The notes under the pieces: generated by a model
Seen by the model: only the letters and a program-made list of their open reading frames with translations
Databases searched by the model: none
What the model was told of the DNA's origin: nothing
Made by a program: the position numbers and the translations under genes
Source: Macrosoma leucophasiata
Lineage: Eukaryota > Arthropoda > Insecta > Lepidoptera > Hedylidae
Reading direction: 5' to 3'
Length of the DNA: 64,000 bases
Assembly: GCA_036365455.1 (NCBI GenBank)
Contig: JAWQUS010000011.1
Coordinates: forward strand, 4,484,001-4,548,000
Shown here: positions 1-10,500 of the stretch, piece by piece
How the letters are laid out: each line of letters begins with the position of its first letter
How positions within the stretch are numbered: position 1 is the first letter of the stretch

Positions 1-98
1 AAAAAATACAATACGGAGTAGGAAAACACTGTTTACTACAGTGTATTCAGGCACGTCCGAATTGTACTGGTACGTAAATGAAAACCATCGGTTGCAAA

Positions 99-412
99 CA
101 TAGAGCAACACGGGCCATCGGCCGCGGCGGACCGCAGGGGAGTAGCCATATGCAGGCTTTCCCCTCTGTCAAAGTACAAGCCCAAATGGGCCTATGCCTG
201 TCGCCTAGACGTATAAATGTGTGCGTGAAATTGTTTACGTATTTTGTTAAGGTCAAGGTGTGAGTTTCGTAGTAACAGACGATTTTTGTAGTGTCTGTGT
301 GTGTCACACGCATTTCCCCCGGCAAACATTGATTGACCGTTTTGCATAGGTAATAAACGCTATGGCTACTCCCTTCCGGTCCGCCGCGGTCGGTAGGCCG
401 AGTTGTTTTATG
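99..412. mobile_element. MITE E copy 1, hAT-like
   Basis: A 314-bp element with GC-rich terminal inverted repeats of about 50 bp. The left begins CATAGAGCAACACGGGCCA; the right reads back the same with mismatches. Perfect 8-bp direct repeats GTTGCAAA lie at 91-98 and 413-420. The interior is AT-rich with a TGTG run and has no coding capacity. An 8-bp target duplication is typical of hAT transposons. Confidence 0.87.
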
Positions 413-746
413 GTTGCAAAAAAATCATTTGCAGGGGAGCAGCAAAAAGCGATCGTTGGTTTGTAATTGCTGGTCGTGCGTGTGTATTGCGATCGCGATT
501 AATGTTTCGCAATCGGACCGCAATGCGAATTCTCATATTTCGGGAACGAGCAAAAACTTCGCCATTACATTTCTATGGTTTCACGGTGTTCGCTCCACTT
601 CTGATCAAAAGGGTTCTGATCGATCGATTTCAAATCGATATCGGTGTGCCAGTTCATGACTATCGGCGACCAAAAAAGTATGAAGTTAAGTACATATTTG
701 ACAATAGAAATATTATAAAGCAGAGGAGTAGTAGAACCAATTACAG

Positions 747-1026
747 TTTTTTTATGAAGCGATGGCGGCACACAAGCATGCTGTTCACATGGATGCCAAG
801 TAACGACTGCAGCAGCCAATAGACTTCTACACAAAAACCAGAGGACAAATGCAGATGCGTTGTCACCCCTGAGATCTAAGTTGTTATGTCTGTGTCGGTT
901 ATTACGGGGCCATACATTACCATCTAACCGGCACGCGGTAGTTCTGAATACTACTATTTGACGGCAGATAGTAATGCGGTGGTGTCTATGCCTTCGAGCT
1001 CCTACAATGGAACTCTACCACCAGTA
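747..1026 (-). mobile_element. A1, old full-length A element
   Basis: All parts are recognisable on the minus strand: gttcacatggatgccaagta, gcagatgcgttgtcacccct, gtggtgtctatgccttcgag and ctaccaccag. Many substitutions indicate age. Confidence 0.72.
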
Positions 1027-1325
1027 AGAGTTGTAAAATGTGAATTTCGATTCGGTGAGGTAAAAGAAATACATATTTTTGAATTTGACTTTATTGCAGA
1101 ATATTTAAAACATCGAAATTCAATCAAGAAAAGGTACTTAATATACGGCAACATTGAAATAATAAGTCGCCTGTGTGCTTAAAAAAATAAGAGCGATAGA
1201 GTAAAGACTGTGTACGATTCAACCGCCTAACTAGGTAACCTCTTGAGCTGCAGTAAAATATGACAATTAATTGATTTCATATTGTTCGTCGACGATGTCC
1301 ACGCGTAGCTCAACCTAATGAACGT

Positions 1326-1512
1326 CCACATAAAAATAGAGATTTCCATGTAGATGCGTTGCCACTTCTGAGATTTATATGTCTCTGTGCCGAATATTAC
1401 AGGGCCGTAACCAGACCACGATAGCTCTGAACACTAACTACTATTTAGCGGCAAGTAGATTAGGTAATTCAGTGGTACCTACGCCCCCGAACCCCGACAC
1501 TGGAGAGAACTC
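1326..1512 (-). mobile_element. A2, old partial A element
   Basis: Matches run from gtagatgcgttgccacttct to gcccccgaaccccgacactg; the region corresponding to the A-rich end is lost or unrecognisable. Confidence 0.65.
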
Positions 1513-2105
1513 TTAAAAAAAGTTTACAATAGATACTAACTTACTAGATCACCTATTTCTATTAGAGAGACAAAAAGCTCGCCACGGCTTAAATCATCAC
1601 AATTTAAATCATACAACATCATTGAAACGCCATACCACCGCGAGCTTTTCATGCAATGAGGTGAAATGCGACCACGGATATCGTGTCAACAACAAAAACT
1701 CTAGTCGGAATGACAACGCCATTGTTAAAGTAAATTTATCAGCGTTTCAGGCCTGTCATATCTTATGTATGAGTGCAATTTTTCACAGCGTTCAATGGAA
1801 CTCACGCAAGAGCCATGAACCGCGCCGCTCGAATAGCTTTACGCGTCAAGCGATTTCTATACCTACACGAAAATATGTAGTGTTCATTACAATAATTAAT
1901 ATGGATGGTTGCGACAACGCTGACATAATATTTCAATGATGGGTTACGAAAAGTTCTCATTATAACTCATCTGTTGCATGTGTCCTGCGAAAACCGTGAC
2001 CCGTGGGTGTCTCTCACACACACAAAGAGAGATAGAGAGAGAGAGAACCTTGAGAATACAAGACAGAAAGATAAATAACAGTGAAAACTATGCGAATAAT
2101 AATAT
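1513..2105. other. No feature recognised
   Basis: AT-rich sequence with only short chance ORFs and a small GA run. Confidence 0.6.
2023..2048. repeat. (GA)n microsatellite
   Basis: Short imperfect GA run (gagagatagagagagagagaa). Confidence 0.75.
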
Positions 2106-2262
2106 ATGTATGTATGTATCTTCACGCCAGGTCCCTAACGGGGTAGGCAGAGAGTGTAGAGCGCCAGATATCCCGGTCCTGACATATCTCTCGTGCCTCG
2201 TCTATCTTCATCATTCTCTTCATACATGCACGCCGATTCCTAAGACTTTTGACCCTATAATA
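2106..2262 (-). pseudogene. LINE C1: 3' fragment
   Basis: A minus-strand fragment with the (CATA)n tail at 2106-2119, the ccctaacggggtaggcagag segment, and a coding remnant reading RRACMKRMMKIDEAREICQD. It is 5'-truncated at about 2262. Confidence 0.8.
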
Positions 2263-3297
2263 TATGTATACGGTAATTAAACTATTCTGTGGCAAAATGG
2301 GACTTATAATAAATATTTGGAAGTGATAGGTACCTACTATGTTCTTAAAATTGTGTGATGAATTAATAATTATAACATTGTACGAAAATGCATTATAGTC
2401 CATCCAAATGTTAATTTTTTTAGGCCTTACCTTATGTTTTTCAGATAAATGTAACTTTTCAATGGACTACTTATTATGAATGAAATGAAGGAACATAATT
2501 CAGTAAACACAAGGTGATTTTTGAGAGTGTTGCAAAATTTTGCAACTTCTGCTCCATACAAAATGTTTATTGACTTGTAGTAAAATGTATGGAACAGCTT
2601 ATATTTTATCGCTATTGAAGTTACGGCCTCACAGTACCTACAAGTAATTCATAATGATAAGTAAATAAGTAAAGTAACCCCTTAATATTTTGAAATAGTT
2701 TCAAATATCACCTAGCGCACACACAGTTTTATCAAAATGATATTCAGTTCAGCAGTACAGAAAAGTTGAAGCATAACAAAAATATCGGTCATATAGTACC
2801 TATAAACTACTATTTAGGTACCAACGCACGAATATCAGTCACATATTTTTTGTTAGTTGCACCTTATTTGAAAGATGAGCCTAATAGAATAGAAGATCCG
2901 CTGAACTATCCATTCACTCAACTCTATTCAAGTGTGCAATCATTATTTTACATTTTTAACGCTCTAAGCGTTGCACTGAACACATAATGGATGCGTTCAA
3001 CGCAGCGATGTTATCGTGGCCGAGCGGCAAATGAATGCTATACTCGTGCGTCAGTGCGGCATTCGTCGATGTGTATTTAATTTATCGGATCGTTTCAAAC
3101 GCACAAAGCTACGGTTGTTGGAACGCGATGTGTTTTTGTGATAAACACGTGTTATGTATGCATATTGTTTACATTAAAGTGTAAGCTAAAAATATGCAAT
3201 TGCAAAAATAAGACTATCGCAATGATCGCAATACATACATCAGCAATTTCGACATTAAATACCTTTGTACTAAATATAAGTAAAAAGAAAAATATGC
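2263..3297. other. No gene recognised
   Basis: AT-rich, except a GC-richer patch at 2990-3130 containing TCAGT, an insect initiator-like motif. No matching downstream promoter element could be placed. An 18-bp palindrome GTTGCAAAATTTTGCAAC lies at 2529-2546. Confidence 0.5.
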
Positions 3298-3314
3298 AAT
3301 ATATAAGATGCAAG

Positions 3315-3554
3315 TATGTGATTCCGTGTTCGGAGGGCGCGTTAAGCCGTCGGACCCGGTTGCTATCGATTTAAAGCAGTCGTTAAACCTTGTCCGAGGC
3401 CTTATGGGCGGTTTGAAAACATCCCACATCGGGGTGGCTACTAACCTTTATCTTCACCAACCCGCATTAGAGCAACGTGGTGGAGTAAGCTCCAGACCTC
3501 CTCTCAAGAAGGGGAGAGACTCGTGCCTAGCAGTGGGACGTATCAAGGGTTGCC
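3315..3554 (+). mobile_element. SINE B1, 5'-truncated copy with 17-bp target duplication
   Basis: The copy lacks the 5S-like head and begins in the body (ttccgtgttcggagggcgcg). It is flanked by perfect 17-bp direct repeats AATATATAAGATGCAAG at 3298-3314 and 3555-3571, as expected from target-primed reverse transcription. Unlike other copies it ends directly at GGTTGCC, without an (ATT)n tail. Confidence 0.88.
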
Positions 3555-3571
3555 AATATATAAGATGCAAG

Positions 3572-4341
3572 ATGTTTCTCTAAAGTTCAATCTAAAGTTT
3601 CAACCATTTACATTTTTAAAAACATACGTTTAGGTATTTCAGCATTTGTCACTGGTGTGAGGTGTTTAAGACTTTTACTACTATTGCGTAAGAAGTCATC
3701 TACTTACATAAATGTATAAAATTATTACATGTCTGGATGTTGGTGTGTTAAACATTGCCATTTTGTTTCAGGCATACAATATGTACCTAAGTCAACCTGA
3801 CCCATTGAAGGCGCTGCGTAGCAGATAAGCCCACTTTAACACGGCGAGCGTCTCTCAAGTCCGCTACTTTCCAATTCCAATATAATTTTCAATCAACATC
3901 ATTTTAGGTCATATATTATCGAGAATCAATAAATAGACGATTAAACTTAATTATTAATTTGCATAAAAAAGCCAAATTAAAACACGAATATCGTATCTCA
4001 AACATGGATATAACACACAAAAACATGCAAATTAAATTTACACATCCATTTGCATAATTAAGCGCGTACAACATTCAGATATTTTATAGAAACGTAGGAT
4101 ATCCTAATTTAGCGCCGGAACATTGGATAATCAATTTGTATGCATACCTTATTCTAATATTCATGGATCCCGTTGATCGTAAACAAGATGTTCATGTGTA
4201 AGTAGCGTGTATTTTTTTTCTCTCAGTTCTCTCTCAGGCAATGGAATATTATGACACGAGTTTTTTATCAATTAAGATCATCCGCACCATACGACAATGT
4301 AAGTTAATCTATTTTTTTTTTCAAATTGTATGGAAGACCAA
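3572..4341. other. No feature recognised
   Basis: AT-rich unique-looking DNA without open frames of note. Confidence 0.55.
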
Positions 4342-4530
4342 GATGACAAATATGTATGTAGACAAGTCAGATTCCCTATTGTCCGAAGTTGGTGTCGAGA
4401 ATCTTCGAGATCGTCGTGCATACCTATATGAAAAGGGCGATGGATGAAGAATTAGCACGCAAGGTTTGCAAGGATTTAGATCGCAGGCGCATCACGCTCT
4501 TTGCCAAGCTGAATGTTGAAGGTACCTAAG
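4342..4530 (+). pseudogene. LINE C9: distant relative of C, coding end
   Basis: The frame reads LLSEVGVENLRDRRAY and, after a frameshift near 4430, MDEELARKVCKDLDRRRITL. This parallels LSESGIKSLRRRRAC and EEAREVCQ in C8, so it appears to be the C-terminus of a more distant LINE of the same kind. The nucleotide match to the other C copies is weak. A GGY-rich minisatellite follows. Confidence 0.55.
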
Positions 4531-4573
4531 TACTATCAGGGAATTGGTCGCTTGATGTAATAAATGTAGGTAG

Positions 4574-4672
4574 TCGTGATAGTGGTGGTGGCATCGGTGG
4601 CGGCAGCGGTGGCGGTGGCGGTGGTGGCGACGGCGACGGTGGCGGTGGTGGTGATGGAGGGGATGGTGGTGA
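4574..4672. repeat. GGY triplet minisatellite, about 100 bp
   Basis: GGT/GGC/GGA/GAC triplets. The 3' flank aaaaatgcacaacgttaata is nearly the same as that of the tract at 34222, so both tracts belong to one repeat type. Confidence 0.85.
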
Positions 4673-4715
4673 TCAAAAATGCACAACGTTAATATTCAAG
4701 TTTTCACTTTTTCCG

Positions 4716-6227
4716 GTACTTGCAAAGTACATCTCGTTGTATTTTAAAATTTCAACCTTTATTTCGAAACAATTAAAAATGTCGTTAAAAAACCATAGAT
4801 GTAGATCAATGCTTTTGATCCCTGATCAAAGTGAAGATACAAGGTTGTATTGACGATGCTAAGCGATGCTATCAGACACTGGATAAAGTACATCGAGTGT
4901 GCGTGTAAAAGCCGGCAGGTCGCGATCCCCTGTCGTCGTCCATTGTTTACTGTGTTGGAACCAGTCGCGGTGGGTGTGCGGAGCTGTAACTCAGGCGCGG
5001 CAAATTGAATCATGGAAGGACCTTAAGATGTTTCGTATCTTCTTGTTAACACGTTTAACATGGGCTGAATAATCCTCTGGTTATTTTTTATCACAATATC
5101 AAAAACACATCAATAAATAATTTATTATCATTTTATATTTTCTTCTCTGAACAGTCCTAAATAAACTTCAAGAATATTTTAGTTTTTAATGGGATTTAAA
5201 TAAACGCCCTCCAACTCTGTATCCTCAACTGTTCACAGTTGAACCACCGGAATCAATACATCCAACGTCGAATATTTTTTCGATTTTCCAATCGTCCGTA
5301 GGGTACTACAACAATTAGCTGCAAACGTATTGTGTGTCTTAAAAAATATATTATTTCGTAATATATTTATACTAACTTCTTTCTTCATAAAATGAATGTA
5401 CCTACAAGTGTACATTGGCGATGCATAGATATGCTATCAGATATCAGACGCTATCAGAAGCCACTGGAGAAGAAAAGAAAGAAAAGTGAGAGGTTTGCGT
5501 TGTGTTTGCACCAGAAGGCTCATATATCTCGGTTCCTAAAACGGTCCTCGGTTCCTTCCTCACGTCAAAAAGAGCAATTTAAGTAATGCAAAGTGATTAT
5601 CGCAATGATGTAAAGCGAGTTGAATAATAAGTCCTCAGCGCCTGCTTTTAGAATATCGAGAACTGGAGTTGACACTGTTCAGTCAATAAATACACTTCCG
5701 AAATAAAGCATTTAGACGGTAAAATCTGCACTTTCCATCAAAACCATCTCAGAATAAGTAACAATGACGATTTGGACTAAATATGATAACATATTTGGTT
5801 ATGTGCACGGTATCATAAAGCCGACCTGACAAAACGCTACACGCCAGCTACATCAATCGCATAACGAACAAAAAAAAAGTAATAATCGTACCTCACCGTA
5901 AGCTCCACGGACTCATCCATAAAGTCGACAAGCGTCCGGGGTATCGCTTCAACGAAACGTCAATAAGAAATAAACAGTTTCAAAGAATCGAGACCATAAA
6001 CACAAACCTCACGTTTAATACGGTCCGATCGATAACGTTTGGACTCCGCGATAAGGGTGCGATGGATGTGAAAAAAAAACAACAAACATTAATACAATAA
6101 TACGTTCTCTGAATAAACAACAACTGGCTATGGGTATTTTAATACGTGTTTAAATCAATACGTGTCTCGAAAACCAAGGGTTTAATGTAATAATGAACCT
6201 TAGTAAAATGCTGGGCTTGTCAGCTGT
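4716..6227. other. Mostly unannotated
   Basis: Apart from the weak exon candidate at 5896 nothing is recognised. The ORF at 5392-5586 has no recognisable motif. Confidence 0.5.
5896..5958 (-). CDS. Weak exon candidate
   Basis: The minus strand reads EAIPRTLVDFMDESVELT in one frame, followed by a good donor-like G/GTGAGGTA (about 5892-5899). A pyrimidine-rich stretch and AG lie upstream (5951-5975). CpG use is higher than in the surroundings. At about 20 codons this is only a hint; no function is suggested. Confidence 0.2.
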
Positions 6228-6425
6228 CAAATCTATATAAAAATCAGTTGCTGTTCGTTAGTCTCGTTAAACTCGAGAACGGCTGGACCGATTTGCCTAA
6301 TTTTGTTTTTGAATGATTTTTGGAAGTCCAGGGAAGGTTTAAAATGTAAGAAAGATGAAGAAATTGAAGGGAAATAGTAAAAACCACAATTTCATTTTTC
6401 CATAAAATTAGAACTAGAAATAAAT
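6228..6425 (-). repeat. G copy 1, unclassified interspersed repeat
   Basis: The minus strand of gttgctgttcgttagtctcg to aaaccacaatttcattttt. It lacks the CTAGCTGACCCGGC end. Confidence 0.65.
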
Positions 6426-7208
6426 ATTATAATAAACAGAACTATGTAATTGCTATTAAACTACAAATTGAAAACGACTTTTTTAAATGTACCTACGTAC
6501 CCAGATGCAGAAACCAGAAAGGAAATATTAACACTTGGACTTACTCGCGCCACGTGACGAAAGAGAAACAATAATTTCAAACGTTAAGAGCTGCAGACTG
6601 TTGTCTGAAAAAACAAGTCTAACAAAAAAAAGATTTAAACAAATCAGTTTGAATGCGTCAGAAGCACTAGATTGCCTCGGCGACTTAGGTAGTGGTAGTG
6701 GATCGATGGATCGTAATGATCTATGATAATATTTTTTCTAAAGATGGGGTCAAGTGACTTAGGATTCGCCGTACATGTATAAATGGGAGGCATGTAAGGA
6801 CCGGAATATTTGGTGCAGGACCCTCTGCCCACCTCATAAGGGACCAGGCGTGAGGACACATTGTTTTCAAATTAAGATTAAAATCGCTACGTATAAACGA
6901 AAGACAAAACGAGTTAACTTTTAGGGCTCCAGTGTCAAACCCACGCAAGCGCGGGCGGTCCTCATCACACTTTATAATTGGCGCCGTGGGTCGCGGCCCT
7001 GCACTACATCATCATGCACACTGACGGGTCGTAACAAATGTCACCTAAACCTGCTTCGGATACGATTTGCTTTTCCCTCCTAAATGCCAGCTGCAGAGTT
7101 TATTCGAATAGGAACTACATGCGACTGAAAAAATATAATAGATATCTGTTGAACTGTTTGTGTTTGCAAGCATTTAACTACTTATCTATTAACCGCTGCC
7201 TAAGTTTT
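6426..7208. other. Unannotated except LINE fragment C3
   Basis: No gene or other repeat seen on either side of 6743-6859. Confidence 0.5.
6743..6859 (+). pseudogene. LINE C3: old 3' fragment
   Basis: A diverged match to the C tail: gggtcaagtgacttaggatt, cggaatatttggtgcaggac, ctctgcccacctcataaggg and ccaggcgtgag. Much of the fragment's middle is deleted. No CATA tail remains. Confidence 0.65.
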
Positions 7209-7573
7209 TGAAGCGCGCATAGCCCAGCGGCTGGTGTAGATCGTAAGCGATCTGCTCGGTTAAGCACTACGGGCGCGGTCGGGTAGTGTGATGGGTGACC
7301 GCTAGTGGCAAATTAAATGCGCGTTTCCGTGCTTCGGAGGGCACGTTAAGCCGTCGGTCCCGGTTGCTATCGATGGATAGCAGTCGTTAAAACCTTGTCG
7401 GAGGCCTTATGGGTGGTTTGAAAACATCCGACAGTGGGTTGGCCACTAACCCACCCACCTCCACCAATCCGCATTGGAGCAGCGTGGTGGAGTAAGCTCC
7501 AGGCCTCCCCCCAAAAAGGGGAGAGACTCGTGCCCAGCAGTGGGACGTATAATGGGTTGCCATTATTATTATG
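7209..7573 (+). mobile_element. SINE B2, full-length 5S-headed SINE
   Basis: The copy begins GAAGCGCGCATAGCCCAGCGG. The part at 7247-7305 resembles the middle and internal control region of 5S rRNA: GTTAAGCA, GGGCGCGGT and GATGGGTGACCGCT are in the right order and close to the right spacing. The body (cttcggagggcacgttaagc onward) is shared with the other five copies. The 3' end, cagcagtgggacgtataatg then GGTTGCC, passes into (ATT)n, where the Dong-like element inserted. Confidence 0.85.
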
Positions 7574-10500
7574 ACACTCATTTATTAAAATTCACATTTT
7601 ATATTTTTTTACATATACATTAAAAAATAAAAACAAAACATATATTTAAAAAAATATAAAAAGGTAGCCACCGGTAGCGGGAGCAGGGTCCAAGCTGTCG
7701 GTGGTTAGGGGCTCAGAGAGAGGAACCTCCTCACAATACGTGCCGTGTCGAGGAGTACCGCTTTCTGCACCAAGCCCTTGATCCAACTTCCCAGCGAGAG
7801 CCTCTTAAGGTGGTGGTCGAGGCTCTTCGCCATGAGTCCGTTTACCGTAACGACTATCGGTACAATTACAGCAGAGTCCACATCCCACATGGCGACAATC
7901 TCGTGAGACAAGTCGAGATACTTAATTTGTTTTTCTTTTTCCGCTTTCACGAGATTCTCATCATGAGGGATGGTGACATCGACTATAATTGCGCGGCGTT
8001 CCAAGCGATCTATCACCACTATATCAGGCTTATTGGCGACAATAGTCCTGTCAGTGATGATAGATCGATCCCAATACATCGTGACATGGTCATTTTCGAG
8101 TACTGGGTCGGGTGCATACCTGTAGTACGGCACCTCCGTGGCTACAAGGTTGTATTTCAAGGCAAGGTGCTGGTGAATTATCCTGGCTACTTGGTTGTGC
8201 CTGTGCAAGTATTCGCCGTTGGCAAGGCTCGAACAGCCGGACACAATATGCCTGATGGATTCCCCCGGTCGGTGGCATGCCCGACATATGTCGACCGTGC
8301 CATCCTTCAGGATAAACTTCCGGTAGTTCTTGGTCATTACCACTTCGTCCATAATTGCACATACAAAACCTTCGGTTTCCCCAAAGAGGTCCCCGAATCG
8401 TAGCCAGCCTACAGACGCAAGAAAGTCTACATCGGGCCCATGAAGGGCCCGGTAAAATCGTCCATGCAGCTCCTTGCCCTGCCATACACTCACGCGGTCA
8501 CTGGTCGTGAGCACCACAGGTTTGCGCCAGTTCTCTTTAGCCAGTGAGAGAGGTGTGAGTCCGCTGTCAACTGCCACCATATCCCGGTGCATACCCCTAT
8601 TGGTGGTCCGAAAGTATTCTCTAAGATTGCACACCTCACGGTTGTGGAGGGTTTTAGCACTAAGAAAGCCTCGGCCCCCACACTTCCGTGGGATGTACAA
8701 TCTCATCACCGATGAGCGTGGGTGGTGCATCCGGTATGATGTCAGCAGAGAGCGGACCCCCCTATCTAGGGCATCCAGGTCGGTCTGAGTCCACTTGAGT
8801 ATGCCAAAGGAGTACATCAAGACTGGCATGACCCAACCGTTGAAAGCACGAACCCTATTACCGCCTGACAGGAAACTTTTAAGAACTTTTTTCAGGCGGC
8901 CAAAGAATCGTACTCGCAACGATTGTCTCATGTCAGCCTCGCATATACCTAAGGCCTCTGACATACCCAAGTACTTGTAGGTTTCGGTTGCGGAGAGTGA
9001 TCGAAGTTGAATGGAATCCGTGAGTTGTACTCTCTCGGATTCCATTATCTCTCCTCGAGTTACATGCATAACCGCACATTTTTCAATTCCAAATTCCATC
9101 CTGATAGATTTACTAAAGTTTTCAGTCACCTTCAATAACTCCATCAGTTGCGAATTATTAGAACCGAACAATTTCAGATCATCCATGTAAAGTAGGTGAG
9201 ATATCACCCGACCACCTCTTCGCAACCGGTAGCCGAGTCCTGAAGCCTCCAGTAGCGTACTCAGAGGGTTCAGGGCTAGGCAAAACCATAAAGGGCTCAG
9301 ACTGTCGCCTTGGAATATACCTCTTGCAATTCTTACAGGTTCGCCAACCGCCAGGGGCTGCCGAGATCCTGGATAGCGAAGCACCGTGCTCCATTGCGAC
9401 ATACATGACATGAGGAAGGTGCGTAGTGTTGTGTTGATTTTATACAACTCCATCACCCTCATCAGCCATGTATGCGGTACGGAATCATAGGCCTTCTTAT
9501 AATCTATCCAGCAAGTCGAAAGACTCTTTCGGTTACGTCGAACCTGCTGGCTAATGGTCATGTCAATTAGCAGTAGCTCCTTAGCACCGCGGGACCCGCC
9601 CCTACAACCATTCTGAGAGTTAGACATGATGGAGTTGTCTTCAATATGCTTAGTAATTTTCACTCTCAGAATGGATGTTAGGAGTTTATAGACCGTTGGA
9701 AGACAAGTTATTGGTCTATAGTTCTTAGGTTCCGCGGTGCTACCTGATTTATGGAGCAGGTGGGTCACTCCAGATGTTAAAAACTGTGGTAGCGAGCCTG
9801 AGTCCAGAGATGACTGAAACTGAGCAGCGAGACGAGCGTGCGAGCTTCGCAGCCATTTCAACCAAAAGTTATGCAGTCCGTCCGGTCCCGGAGCTTTCCA
9901 GTTCGGCATCGGGCGGACTGCATGTGCTACGTCATCTGCAGATATTAATACTTCGTTCATTTCACGAATCGGCTCGCACGCTCTCTCGATATCCAGTATC
10001 CAGCCATCCTCAGAGTGCCCGACAGGTTCCGACCAAATGCTGCGCCAGAATGCAATCATGGCATCATCATCCGGTCGGCTCGTGTCAGCCACTCCAGGGT
10101 CAGATCGCTCCCACGTTCTGTAAACCCACCTTTGGTCACTTTTGAACATCCTGTTCTGCATGTATCGGTCCACGCGTTCTTTATAACGCCTTATTCGGCT
10201 TGCCCATGCACAGACTTTCTGCTTCAGGAAGTCAATGCGTTCTGTGATGCGAGCTAGATAGTTTTGTGGACTGACTCCCGTCCCTGAGAACGCTCGCCTC
10301 ACAAAACGCATCACTCTTGGGCGTGTGTTGCCCATCCTGAAGCAGAGTAGCTTGCCAATGAGCGCTCTGGCCTCGGCGATACGGCGCTCAATCCGGCACT
10401 GCCAGGCAGGCACGGCGGGTTTCGGTCGTGAGGTCATGTCAAGATTTGGGAATTTGACACGAGCCACACGACATGCCGCGATCGCCGCGCAGTACAGGAT

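Noticed and set aside
3000..3130. Promoter with initiator TCAGT
   Set aside because: No matching downstream element, TATA box at proper spacing, or following gene could be found.
4492..4686. His/Arg-rich short frame
   Set aside because: A translation of the GGY minisatellite on the other strand.
7247..7305. A 5S rRNA gene
   Set aside because: Only the middle of 5S is matched, there are many mismatches, and the sequence continues into a SINE body present in several copies.
7810..8403. 197-codon open frame on the plus strand
   Set aside because: It lies entirely antisense to the Dong-like gene, whose minus frame has the recognisable motifs.
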